Source of the DNA: Paenibacillus sp. KS-LC4
GTDB taxonomy: Bacteria; Bacillota; Bacilli; Paenibacillales; Paenibacillaceae
Length of the DNA stretch: 64,000 nt
Reading direction: 5' to 3'
Assembly: GCF_036894955.1 (NCBI RefSeq)
Contig: NZ_CP145905.1
Coordinates: forward strand, 2,994,501 to 3,058,500
Positions within the stretch are counted from its first letter, which is position 1. Each line of letters opens with the position of its first letter. Below the pieces are notes generated by a model. It worked only from the letters and a program-made list of their open reading frames with translations, was not told where the DNA came from and made no database searches. The position numbers and the translations under genes were made by a program. Below, one piece after another: positions 46,401 through 55,337 of the stretch.

Positions 46401-47465
46401 ATGGCGGCCCTTATTGACGGGCTAAGGGATGAGTTTGGACAAATTAACGGCATTATTCACGGTGCCGGCATAGCTGGTGCGGGCTATTTGTTCAAGAAGG
46501 ATTTGCACATCTTCAAAAACGTGTTGCAGCCGAAAGTGGCGGGAACCTGGATATTGGATAAGCTTACCCGGGAAGATCAGCTCGACTTCTTCATTATGCA
46601 CTCATCGGGCGTTTCGATGGTTGGAGAAGCTGGGCAGGGGGACTACGTTTCAGGAAACGCATATTTGGACGCTTTTGCTGCCTACAGGAGAAAAGAGGGG
46701 CGCCATGCGCTGGCGTTAAACTGGGTTTCCTGGAAGGAGGCGGGCATGTCCGTCCGCTTCGGCATCAACGTCGATTCCTTCTACAAGGCGCTCCCTACCG
46801 TGCAAGCCATTGAAAGCATGGATACGGCGCTGCAACGGAATATGACGAGGGTGCTCATCGGCGAAATGAACGAGAGTCCAGAATACGTTTCGTTACTTAA
46901 AGCATTTCCCTTTGATTTAACCGAGGAGCTAAACGATCGAGTCAGCCGATTGTTGAACGGAAGTACCGAGCAAGCAGGGCATAAAGTTATCTCCAATGGA
47001 AATTATGATGCCGCTATGCTTGACCAAGGCAGGCTGATTATTTTACCGAAAGGCAACAGCCCCGTGAGCAACAGCTCCAGACCTTCGAAAGCCGCGCTTC
47101 GGGGCAAGCAGGGAGAGGGCTATAATGCGGTCGAGCAGGAGGTAGCCAATATTTTCAGCACCATTCTTGGCTATCCCGAAATCGACATCCACGATACGTT
47201 GTTCGAGCTAGGCGGAGACTCGCTGCTGCTGATGAGAATCCATAAATTGATTGAGTCGGCGTATCCGGGCAAGGTGACGATTACCGACATGTTCGAGTTC
47301 CCTTCCGTTCAGCGGCTGGCGCAGCATATTAACAAAGAGGAGCAAGAGCAGCCAGTGGCCGCGGCAGCCAGTGACGTACGTCAGGAAGCAAGGGATATAT
47401 TCGAGAAGCTTGCGGAAGGCAATATGAGTCTGGAAGAAGCCATTCACGTTATTGAAGATCTGTAG
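43461..47465 (+). CDS. Trans-AT PKS B: KS-KR-ACP
   Basis: A ~1334-aa single-module protein. A short N-terminal helical docking segment (YKYLVQGVQDKKIDRQVAID) precedes the KS (~39-465, Cys212 in DTACSSSL, HGTGTNLGDP, NIGHLSEAAG). Then come the usual post-KS linker (ending YPFERSRCW), a KR (TGGTGGIG near 900, Tyr1062) and an ACP (Ser1254, LGGDSLLL). The C-terminal tail EKLAEGNMSLEEAIHVIEDL is again docking-like. There is no AT, DH, ER or methyltransferase. ATG 43461 has AGAGGTGAG upstream and lies 4 nt after the PKS A stop; the frame is open further left into PKS A but homology does not support that start. It would add one beta-hydroxy C2 unit. Confidence 0.92.
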   Translation: MDKAYKYLVQGVQDKKIDRQVAIDLIKLLETEAVTDAGDIAIIGMAAKLPSASTIEEFWEVVESGVDCITGFPDTRSGDISRYLRFKGVPEEEIRYNKSAYLPEIDKFDYKFFKLSPREASLMDPCQRMFLETSWQAVEDAGYGGSRLEGSKTGVFVGYASNYRDMYAKMIEDIDPTALSIGLVGNLNAVISGRISYLLDLKGTSMVIDTACSSSLVAIDSACQALRSRTCEMAIAGGININTVPISKDYMQTGIESTDGVSRTFDNHSNGSGVGEGIGAIVLKPLKDALRDKDVIYAVIKGSATNQDGRSAGLTAPNPQAQTDVILQAWENAGIDPETIAYIETHGTGTNLGDPIEIQGIHSAFRRHTSKKQFCAVSSVKTNIGHLSEAAGIVSVIKAVMALKTKQLPPSIHFNHPNRSIPFEDSPVYVSAKLRAWETDGGPRRCGVSAFGISGTNCHVVLEEAPAQAVAEQKPRTPRLFTLSAKSEQILLELINLYSNYLAHNDQLNLDEVCYTANSGRGHYSHRLALLPTSIADLRDKLVNARLDDSEGARYYGAHRLIDSSKEALEANDLKVKEQERLSAEAAAIIAAYWAEPDAPSSLIEQVAGLYVKGADVDWDLLAGEVKPSKASLPAYPFERSRCWIDAPLQQQVQSLAEEERGLFYGFNWRAEQLSEDAERAQMADVLIIEDECRSSFVQATIDKLREQGRNVIVASLGSSFARIEANHYSLTCNEGDYDQLMVDLLGRPVTHILHMCGLSERLAAETLEQLEQSQQHGIYSLLYLTRSLMRHDPRSKRHMLLFTKLLHAVTGLEAKLNPEWATLVGLGKVIPQEFTQIACKAVDIDDFTQVEAIWPELEHFTKQYHVSYREGCRYTEEYGPIDPLKLEEVRTEIRDTGVYLITGGTGGIGLENAKYLASKANVNVALVNRSQLPPKEEWAAVIAGGEDEDTIRKIQKLQEIEALGSRITLHSVDIADYAAMAALIDGLRDEFGQINGIIHGAGIAGAGYLFKKDLHIFKNVLQPKVAGTWILDKLTREDQLDFFIMHSSGVSMVGEAGQGDYVSGNAYLDAFAAYRRKEGRHALALNWVSWKEAGMSVRFGINVDSFYKALPTVQAIESMDTALQRNMTRVLIGEMNESPEYVSLLKAFPFDLTEELNDRVSRLLNGSTEQAGHKVISNGNYDAAMLDQGRLIILPKGNSPVSNSSRPSKAALRGKQGEGYNAVEQEVANIFSTILGYPEIDIHDTLFELGGDSLLLMRIHKLIESAYPGKVTITDMFEFPSVQRLAQHINKEEQEQPVAAAASDVRQEARDIFEKLAEGNMSLEEAIHVIEDL

Positions 47466-47480
47466 GAAAAGAGGAGAATC

Positions 47481-50400
47481 GTGCAGAACAATATTTTTAC
47501 ATTTATCGTGAATCAGACGACAAGCGGCAACATCGACAAGGAAACGGCTGTTGAGATGATTGCCATGCTGAAGCAGGGCGGAGCAAAGGTGCAGGATGAC
47601 ATCGCCATAATCGGGATGTCTGCCAGGCTGCCGGGGGCCCAGAATATCCATGAATACTGGAGCAATATTGAAAATGGGATAGATACGGTCAAGCAAATTC
47701 CGCAAAACCGTAGAAATGACACCGACGACTATATCAAGTTCAAGCAGCTTGATCAGGATAAAATTATTTATCCAGAATATGGTTATTTAGAGGATATTGA
47801 CGGCTTTGATTATGAGTTTTTCCGCATGTCGCCAAGGGAAGCAAGCTTAACGGATCCGCATCAGCGTATTTTTCTGGAGCAGGCGTGGAAAGCGATTGAG
47901 GATGCCGGCTACGGTGGCGATAGACTGACAGGCAGTAAAACGGGCGTTTATCTCGGCTATACGCAAAGCCCGAAGGATCTGTATTGCAAAATGATTATGG
48001 ATATTGATCCGACCTTGATACCGATTGCAACAGTGGGAAATATGCAGGCGATGGCCGCGACCCGCATCTCCTATTTGTTGAATTTGAAAGGGCCTGCACT
48101 TGTGGTAGATACAGCTTGCTCGTCGGCATTAGTAGCCATTGAGCTTGCCTGCCAAGCCATCAAGACTGGGCAATGCGATCAAGCTATCGCCGGCGGCATT
48201 AAGCTGAATATTATTCCAGTCGATGATGAAAACATTCGCATCGGCATTGAATCGGGCGATTGGAGAACCCGGGCATTTGATGATACGGCCGATGGCTCGG
48301 GCGTTGGCGAAGGTGCAGGCGCATTGCTGCTTAAGCCTCTCAAGAAGGCGCTTAAGGACGGAGATCATATTTATGCCGTCATTAAAGGCAACGCTGCCAA
48401 TCATGATGGTCAGACAGCAGGCATAACCGTGCCGAATCCGGCATCACAAACCTCGGTCATCCAGCAGGCGTGGGAAGAATCGGGCATCGACCCGGAGACG
48501 CTTGATTATATTGAAACACATGGAACAGGCACGATACTTGGTGATCCGATTGAAATTAGAGGCATTGAAGGCGCCTTTAAAAAATATACGAATAAGAAGC
48601 AGTTTTGCGCAATCAGCTCCGTCAAGACAAATATTGGACATTTAAGCGAGGCTGCTGGCATCGCGAGTATTGTTAAAATGGCGTTGTCGCTGAAATATAA
48701 GAAGCTGCCGCCAACGATCTATTTTCAAAAGCCGCATTCCTCTATCGCCTTCACGGATTCCCCTTTGTATGTCAATACGAAGCTTCGTGATTGGGAAACG
48801 GACGGGCATCCAAGACGAGGCGGGGTTAGCGGATTTGGCATGAGCGGCACAAACTGCCATCTCGTGCTGGAGGAGGCGCCGGAGCAAGCGAATGCAGAGC
48901 CTTCGACTGCGGGGCCAGAGGTGTTTACGCTCTCGGCAAGAAGCAGCAAGGCGCTACGGGAACTGCTCCAGCTATACGATGAATACTTGCAGCAAAGTGA
49001 AGGCAATACACCGCTTTCCAATATATGCTACACAGCCAATACGGGTCGCAGTTCCTTCGCATACCGCCTTGCGCTGATGGCTGCTGATTTGGAAGATTTG
49101 CATGAAAAAATCCGTGCTTGCTTGGAAGCGGATCTGGAATCTTTTTCGGCTCCATGGGCCTTCTATGGCTTCCACCCTGTAACCCGTGCCAACGCAGCGC
49201 CGAAGCCGGGTGAAATTGATGAGCAGGAGAAGCGCCGTCTTGGCGGGGAGGCAGCGCAGCATTTAGAGAGCTGGCTTGCATCTGGAAAATTGGATGAGCA
49301 GTCGCTTCACGCGCTTTGCTCCACTTATGCAAGCGGCGGCGATGTCAACTGGACCGAGCTGTATGAGGGAGAACGGAGACTGCGCGTGAGCCTGCCAACC
49401 TATGCGCTGCAAAATGCGCGCTGCTGGCTGGAGTTTCCCGAGCTGGAAGCGTCAGAGGAAACGAAGGAAGAGGGTCTTTACTTCGAGCCTGTATGGACCG
49501 CAGAGAAGCGTTCTGCCAAAGCCGGAGAAGCTTTGAACGGTGCTGTCCTGCTCCTTGGTGGATTAGATGACAGCAAGCAACTGGCTGAAGCCCTGGAGGC
49601 AGCGTATGCAGGACATCAGAGGGATACGATTAAGGTTTCACTAGGCGAGGAATACATCCAGCATCATTCTGGTGCTTATACCATTCGCAATACGCAAGGC
49701 GATTATATTAGGCTTTTTGAAGACATTGGAGCGGGGACACTCCAGCAAATTGTCCACATGCTCCATTTGGATAGCAGCGGGCCAATCGAAAGCGTAGAGC
49801 AGCTGGGTGAGAGTCAAAAACGCGGACTATACAGCCTTTTCTATCTATATAAGGCTTGGTTGCAGACGAGCGGAAAGCAGCAGCTTGATGTTGTTCTCCT
49901 AACAGACAGCGCCCAAGAAGTGAGCGGTGCGGAGATGCTCATTCGTCCGGAGCAAGCGACCGCTATTGGCTTCGGCAAGGTTGTGAGCAAGGAGCATCCG
50001 CAGTTCAACGTTCGCAGCATTGATCGGGATCAGGAAACAGATGCGGGGCAGCTGAAGGAAGAGATTATGCTTGGCGCAGGTTCGTCGCCCTATGCTGTCG
50101 CTTTCCGCGCAGGCGGCCGCTACATCGAGCAATTTGCACAAATGGAGCTTGATCGCATCGCCGATGAGCCTGTAGCGATTAAGGAGCAGGGCGTTTATCT
50201 CATTACGGGGGGAACCGGAGGAATCGGGCTTGAGGTTGCCAAGTCGCTAGCCGCACGTGCAGCCTCTGTCAATCTGGTTCTCGTAAACCGGTCGGCGATG
50301 CCTGACCGGGAGCAATGGGATGCGATTGCTCAAACAGGGACGGATCTGCCGTCGATTCACAAAATTAACGCCATTCGCGAGTTGGAAGCAGCTGGAGCAC

Positions 50401-53400
50401 AGATAAAGCTGTGTCAGGCAGACATTTCCGATGAGTCGGAGCTTAGAGCGGTGCTTTCGGAAGTCCGCAGCGAGTATGGAAAAATTGATGGTATCGTTCA
50501 CGGCGCTGGCGTCGCCATAGACCAGCTGCTGAAGGATAAGCAGGAAAACGTCATACGAGAGGTGCTTCTGCCTAAAGTGAATGGAACGTGGCTGCTTCAT
50601 AAATGGACGGAGGAGGATCAGCTTGATTTCTTCGTCATGTTCTCATCCGTGGCAACCATTTATTACGGCTCGACCCAAAGCGATTATGTAGCGGCTAACG
50701 CTTATATGGATTCATTTGCTCATTATCGCAGCAAGCAGGGCAAGAAATCGCTGACGATTAACTGGACAACCTGGAAGGAAACCGGAATGGCGAAAAATAG
50801 CGGCGTTGCGGTAAGCACCATATTCCAGACGCTGCCAACATCGAGCGGTATTGAAGGGTTTACTGCCCTGCTGAATAAGCAAAGCCGCAGAGCGCTAATC
50901 GGCAGCTTCAACTACGACCGGCTTGGCATTTTATTGCTTGAGAAAGCGACGGTAAGACTATCCGAGCCGCTGCAGCGCAGACTGGATTATTATAAGCAGC
51001 AGCTTGCAAGCTCAGACTCCAGCGCGAGCAAGGCTGTGAAGCCGAGGGCGGCGGCAAAGAGCGGCGAGGTACAGCTGACTGGCCGTGACGGTGCAGCCTA
51101 TAACGAAACGGAGAAGACGATTGCCGCAGTTTGCCAAAATGCGCTCGGTTATGCCGAAATCGACATTAACGACAACTTTTTCGAGCTTGGTGCCGACTCG
51201 ATATTGCTGATGCGTATCCATGCTGAGCTGGATAAGCGTTATACAGGCATTTTAACGGTTGCAGATATGTTTGAGCATTCGACAATTTCCAAGCTTGCAG
51301 AATATATCGTCGAACAGGATGCGGAGAGCAGCGTGCCACAGCAGACGATTGCCGCGCGTGAAGCCTTGTCAACGGATAGCGATATTGCCGTAATCGGCAT
51401 GTCGTTCCAGTTCCCTAAGGCGAGCACGAACGAGGAGTTCTGGGGGGCGCTGCAAGCTGGCGTCGATAACGGCAGCGGCTATCCGGATGTACGAAGAAAG
51501 GATATGGAAAAATACGTTGCCTTCAAGGGCTGGCCGCTCAATGCGGTCGACTACGAGCAAGGCAGTTATTTGGACGAAATAGACAAATTCGACTATCGCT
51601 TTTTCCGAATGTCACCGAAGGAAGCGAGCACGACTGATCCGAACCATCGTCTGTTTTTGCAGACGGCTTGGCATGCCATTGAAGATGCGGGCTACGGAGG
51701 CAAAAAGATTTATGGCACAAAAACCGGGGTTTATCTCGGCTTTGCTTCCAATATGGTCTATTTCCATCGCTTCATTAGCGAGGTTGAGCCGCAGTCGGAA
51801 GGTGCCTCGTTAGTCGGCAATACCGCTTCTGTAGCAACAGGCCGCGTATCCTATCTGTTTGATCTGAAGGGCCCGAGCGTCGTTATTGATACAGCCTGTT
51901 CGTCCTCCCTGACCTCCGTGCATTTAGCCTGCAAATCAATACGCATGGGCGACTGCGAAATGGCGATTGCCGGCGGGGTACGGCTGAATATGATGCCTAT
52001 TTTCCGCAAAGGCTCGCCAAGAGGCATCGGCATGGAATCGGGAGACGGCAAAACAAGGGCGTTTGACGAGCTCTCTGAAGGCACGGGAACAGGCGAAGGG
52101 GTAGGAGCGATTTTGCTCAAGCCGCTGCAGAAGGCGATTGAGGACAGAGATAATATTTATGCTGTCATCAAGGGAAGCGCATCGAATCAGGATGGAAGCT
52201 CCGCTGGCTTGACCGCACCTAACCCGGCTGCTCAGGAGGAAGTCATTATTCAGGCATGGGAAGACGCCGCTATTGATCCTGAGACGATTACGTACATTGA
52301 AACGCACGGAACGGGCACCCAATTGGGAGATCCGATTGAAATTCAAGGTATTGGGCGCGCATTTAAACGCTATACCCAGAAGAAGCAATTTTGTGCGGTC
52401 GGTTCATCCAAAACGAATTTAACGCATTTATCGGAGGCAGCGGGCATTGCGGGCGTCATTAAAGCGGTGTTGACGCTCAAAAACAAGGAGCTGCCGCCAA
52501 ACCTTTATTTTAACCGCCCGAACCGCAAAATCGACTTTATGAACTCACCCGTATACGTCAATGCAACCCGTAAATTATGGGAGACGGAAGGCCATCCGCG
52601 CAGATGCGGTGTGAGCGGCTTCGGCATGAGCGGAACGAACTGCCATGTCGTTATGGAAGAGTATTTGGGTGCTGAAAACTTGCATCTGCAAGGCGAAGAG
52701 GGGCTCAGCCTCCGTCCGCAGCTGTTTACACTTTCCGCTATGACGGAAGCAGCGCTTCGGCGGATGGTCAGCCAGTATAAATCGCAGCGTTTTGGAGACG
52801 GCTCTGCTGCTGCCTTCCGCAATGCTTGTTATACGGCTAACACTGGGCGCGGCCACTATGCGTACAGACTTGTTCTTATTGTGAACGATGCGGACGATTT
52901 CAACCAGAAGCTTAATGAGGTGGACGAATACGGATTCGACAACCTAAAACAGCCTTGGTTGTACTATGGCTACCACAAAATCGTCTCGGAAACGAAAGCG
53001 AAAAAATCCGAGGGCGAAATTTCGGAAAGCCAGCGGATCAGCATGACGAAGCAGTTCGGTCAATTAGTCGACGATTATGTAGATGGGGAGCGCCTGGATA
53101 CTAGCATTTTGTCGCACATTTGCGAGCTTTATGTTCAAGGTGTAGAAACCGATTGGGAATCCTTCTATTTCGGTGAAGAGCTGCACCGTGTCAGCCTCCC
53201 AACCTATCCGTTCGAGCGTGAACGCTGCTGGGTCGAAATTCCCGAATACGAGCAAGCTGTGACGGAAGTAACGGCTGGCGGCTTGTATTATGGAGGCCAG
53301 TGGGTAAGGCAGGAGCAGCTAATGGCCGAGCAGACTTCTCAGGCTGGACCTGTTCTCATCTTTATGGACGAGAAGGGCATAGGACAAGCGCTAGCTGAAG

Positions 53401-55298
53401 AGTGGAACCGTATGGGAACCGAGACCGTTCAAGTTTATTTGCGAAAGCAGTATGCCAAGCTGGAGGATGGCAGCTATCACGTAAGGGGTACGGTGGAAGA
53501 TTATGTGAAGCTGCTAAGGGATTATAAGGGCAGAACCTGGAGCAAAATGATCCACCTGTTCAGCATCGTGCCGGAAGGCATGGCGTTAGACTGGAACGGC
53601 TTTAATGAGACGCAGTATAGAGGCGTCTACAGCCTGTTTTACCTATCCAAAGCGGTAGCTCAGGTGGGATTAAGCGCTGTAACCGATACGGTTATTATAT
53701 CGGATCATGTAGATGTTGTAAGCGGCCGCGAATCCCGTGTCAATCCATGGAATGCACCGCTTCTGGCACTTGGAAAATCCGCAAGGCAAGAGCTGCCAAG
53801 CATGCTGTGCCGCGCTATTGATATTGATGAAGCGACGAGCTTAGAGACGCTCATGCGCGAAATATTGGCAGCACCGTCGTATTATATGATCGCTTTCCGC
53901 GACAATGAGCGGTATGCCGAAATTTTCAAAGAATACCGAATACAAGAAGCAAGCGAGCAGCCGATCGAAGTTAAGGAGGAAGGGATATATCTCATTACGG
54001 GCGGCACAGGCGGCATGGGAATCGAGACGGCCAAATATTTGGCAGATAGAAAGAAAGTCAACATTGCGCTCATTAACCGTACGCCTTTGCCAGATAAAGG
54101 GACATGGGATGATATTATCGACCGCAACAGCAGAACCGATCGGAAGGCTATCCAGCGAATGAAAGCCGTTCGCGAGATTGAGGCAATGGGTGCTCATGTC
54201 GAATGCTACAGTCTCGATATCGCCAATTCGCAACAAATGGAAGAGCTGATTAGCGGGCTGCGAGAGCGTTATGGACGCATAAACGGTATTGTGCATGGCG
54301 CTGGTGTAGGCGGCGATGGCTTCCTCTATTTGAAGGAAGAGCAGGTGTTCAACGAGGTTGTTCATCCGAAGGTGTTTGGGACATGGCTTCTCGACAAGCT
54401 GACCGAGCAGGATCGACCAGATTTCTTCCTGATGTTCTCCTCCATGAGCTCTCGCTTTGCAGTGCCAGGGCAGGGAGATTATTGTGCAGCTAATACGTTC
54501 TTGGATGCGTTTGCCAAATACAAAACGTTGAACCAGCAAAAAGCGCTGTCCATCAACTGGGTTGCCTGGAAGGAAACCGGCATGGCGGTAGAGTTTGGCG
54601 TAAATGCAGACGGAGCCTTCAAGGCGCTGCCTACAGCAGTGGCCATGCGAGGACTGGACGAAGCTTTGAACCGGAGCGTATCAAACGTTCTTATCGGGGA
54701 GCTCAACTATGGCTCGGATCTGCTGTGGGAGCTTGGTCTCGTTCCGCAGCTGCTGGATGCGCCGATAGACGCTGCTATAACGGGGTCCCAGAAGCGCTGG
54801 GAGGCAAGGCAGCTGGCTTCGCAAAGACGTTTCGAGGGAGAAATCAAGCTTACGGGAAAAGACGGGGAATACACCGATCTGGAAACGAAGCTGGCTGAAA
54901 TTTACTGCGAGGTACTTGGGTTTAATGAAATTGATATGGACGATAATTTCTTCGAGCTTGGCGGCGACTCGATTTTACTTGGCAGAGTTCACGCTTCTTT
55001 GGAAAAGCATTATCCAGGCAAGGTTAGATTGCTGGATTTGTTTGAATACACCTCCGTCAGCAAGCTGCAGCAGTACATGCGGGAGGAGGAAGAGGAGCAG
55101 GATGCAGAAGCTCTGGAGCAGCTCGCGTACGACCGCGAGATGTCGCAAGTATTGCAGCAGGTAAGTGCAGGCGCCAGCCTGGAGGAGGATACAAAGCGGC
55201 TGTTGGAGGAGTTGGGTCAGGGCACGCTTTCCATTGAACAGGCGATTGACCAGTTGACGAAAACCGGTCAAGACAGTAATGAAGCAAGGAAAAAGTAA
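47481..55298 (+). CDS. Trans-AT PKS C: KS-KR-ACP-KS-KR-ACP
   Basis: A 2605-aa bimodular protein starting at GTG 47481. N-terminal docking helices (FIVNQTTSGNIDKETAVEMI), KS (~37-465, Cys213, HGTGTILGDP, GHLSEAAG), KR (TGGTGGIG ~907, Tyr1069), ACP (Ser1240), second KS (~1301-1730, Cys1473, HGTGTQLGDP), KR (TGGTGGMG ~2170, Tyr2334), ACP (Ser2497), and a long helical C-terminal tail. The second KS has TNLTHLSEAAG where the others have TN-I/V-GHL: the catalytic His is kept but the preceding Gly is Thr. No AT, DH or ER. Both KRs keep the Asp that marks B-type ketoreductases, unlike those of PKS A and B. Confidence 0.92.
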   Translation: MQNNIFTFIVNQTTSGNIDKETAVEMIAMLKQGGAKVQDDIAIIGMSARLPGAQNIHEYWSNIENGIDTVKQIPQNRRNDTDDYIKFKQLDQDKIIYPEYGYLEDIDGFDYEFFRMSPREASLTDPHQRIFLEQAWKAIEDAGYGGDRLTGSKTGVYLGYTQSPKDLYCKMIMDIDPTLIPIATVGNMQAMAATRISYLLNLKGPALVVDTACSSALVAIELACQAIKTGQCDQAIAGGIKLNIIPVDDENIRIGIESGDWRTRAFDDTADGSGVGEGAGALLLKPLKKALKDGDHIYAVIKGNAANHDGQTAGITVPNPASQTSVIQQAWEESGIDPETLDYIETHGTGTILGDPIEIRGIEGAFKKYTNKKQFCAISSVKTNIGHLSEAAGIASIVKMALSLKYKKLPPTIYFQKPHSSIAFTDSPLYVNTKLRDWETDGHPRRGGVSGFGMSGTNCHLVLEEAPEQANAEPSTAGPEVFTLSARSSKALRELLQLYDEYLQQSEGNTPLSNICYTANTGRSSFAYRLALMAADLEDLHEKIRACLEADLESFSAPWAFYGFHPVTRANAAPKPGEIDEQEKRRLGGEAAQHLESWLASGKLDEQSLHALCSTYASGGDVNWTELYEGERRLRVSLPTYALQNARCWLEFPELEASEETKEEGLYFEPVWTAEKRSAKAGEALNGAVLLLGGLDDSKQLAEALEAAYAGHQRDTIKVSLGEEYIQHHSGAYTIRNTQGDYIRLFEDIGAGTLQQIVHMLHLDSSGPIESVEQLGESQKRGLYSLFYLYKAWLQTSGKQQLDVVLLTDSAQEVSGAEMLIRPEQATAIGFGKVVSKEHPQFNVRSIDRDQETDAGQLKEEIMLGAGSSPYAVAFRAGGRYIEQFAQMELDRIADEPVAIKEQGVYLITGGTGGIGLEVAKSLAARAASVNLVLVNRSAMPDREQWDAIAQTGTDLPSIHKINAIRELEAAGAQIKLCQADISDESELRAVLSEVRSEYGKIDGIVHGAGVAIDQLLKDKQENVIREVLLPKVNGTWLLHKWTEEDQLDFFVMFSSVATIYYGSTQSDYVAANAYMDSFAHYRSKQGKKSLTINWTTWKETGMAKNSGVAVSTIFQTLPTSSGIEGFTALLNKQSRRALIGSFNYDRLGILLLEKATVRLSEPLQRRLDYYKQQLASSDSSASKAVKPRAAAKSGEVQLTGRDGAAYNETEKTIAAVCQNALGYAEIDINDNFFELGADSILLMRIHAELDKRYTGILTVADMFEHSTISKLAEYIVEQDAESSVPQQTIAAREALSTDSDIAVIGMSFQFPKASTNEEFWGALQAGVDNGSGYPDVRRKDMEKYVAFKGWPLNAVDYEQGSYLDEIDKFDYRFFRMSPKEASTTDPNHRLFLQTAWHAIEDAGYGGKKIYGTKTGVYLGFASNMVYFHRFISEVEPQSEGASLVGNTASVATGRVSYLFDLKGPSVVIDTACSSSLTSVHLACKSIRMGDCEMAIAGGVRLNMMPIFRKGSPRGIGMESGDGKTRAFDELSEGTGTGEGVGAILLKPLQKAIEDRDNIYAVIKGSASNQDGSSAGLTAPNPAAQEEVIIQAWEDAAIDPETITYIETHGTGTQLGDPIEIQGIGRAFKRYTQKKQFCAVGSSKTNLTHLSEAAGIAGVIKAVLTLKNKELPPNLYFNRPNRKIDFMNSPVYVNATRKLWETEGHPRRCGVSGFGMSGTNCHVVMEEYLGAENLHLQGEEGLSLRPQLFTLSAMTEAALRRMVSQYKSQRFGDGSAAAFRNACYTANTGRGHYAYRLVLIVNDADDFNQKLNEVDEYGFDNLKQPWLYYGYHKIVSETKAKKSEGEISESQRISMTKQFGQLVDDYVDGERLDTSILSHICELYVQGVETDWESFYFGEELHRVSLPTYPFERERCWVEIPEYEQAVTEVTAGGLYYGGQWVRQEQLMAEQTSQAGPVLIFMDEKGIGQALAEEWNRMGTETVQVYLRKQYAKLEDGSYHVRGTVEDYVKLLRDYKGRTWSKMIHLFSIVPEGMALDWNGFNETQYRGVYSLFYLSKAVAQVGLSAVTDTVIISDHVDVVSGRESRVNPWNAPLLALGKSARQELPSMLCRAIDIDEATSLETLMREILAAPSYYMIAFRDNERYAEIFKEYRIQEASEQPIEVKEEGIYLITGGTGGMGIETAKYLADRKKVNIALINRTPLPDKGTWDDIIDRNSRTDRKAIQRMKAVREIEAMGAHVECYSLDIANSQQMEELISGLRERYGRINGIVHGAGVGGDGFLYLKEEQVFNEVVHPKVFGTWLLDKLTEQDRPDFFLMFSSMSSRFAVPGQGDYCAANTFLDAFAKYKTLNQQKALSINWVAWKETGMAVEFGVNADGAFKALPTAVAMRGLDEALNRSVSNVLIGELNYGSDLLWELGLVPQLLDAPIDAAITGSQKRWEARQLASQRRFEGEIKLTGKDGEYTDLETKLAEIYCEVLGFNEIDMDDNFFELGGDSILLGRVHASLEKHYPGKVRLLDLFEYTSVSKLQQYMREEEEEQDAEALEQLAYDREMSQVLQQVSAGASLEEDTKRLLEELGQGTLSIEQAIDQLTKTGQDSNEARKK

Positions 55299-55337
55299 TT
55301 GGCGCAGCAACTTTGGACGCCCGGAGGGTAAAAGGCT

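Noticed and set aside
53841..54539. Long antisense frames inside the PKS genes (for example 232 codons on the minus strand)
   Set aside because: They mirror the repeated KR-coding regions, have no ribosome site or family resemblance, and recur at the same place in each module, so they are shadows.
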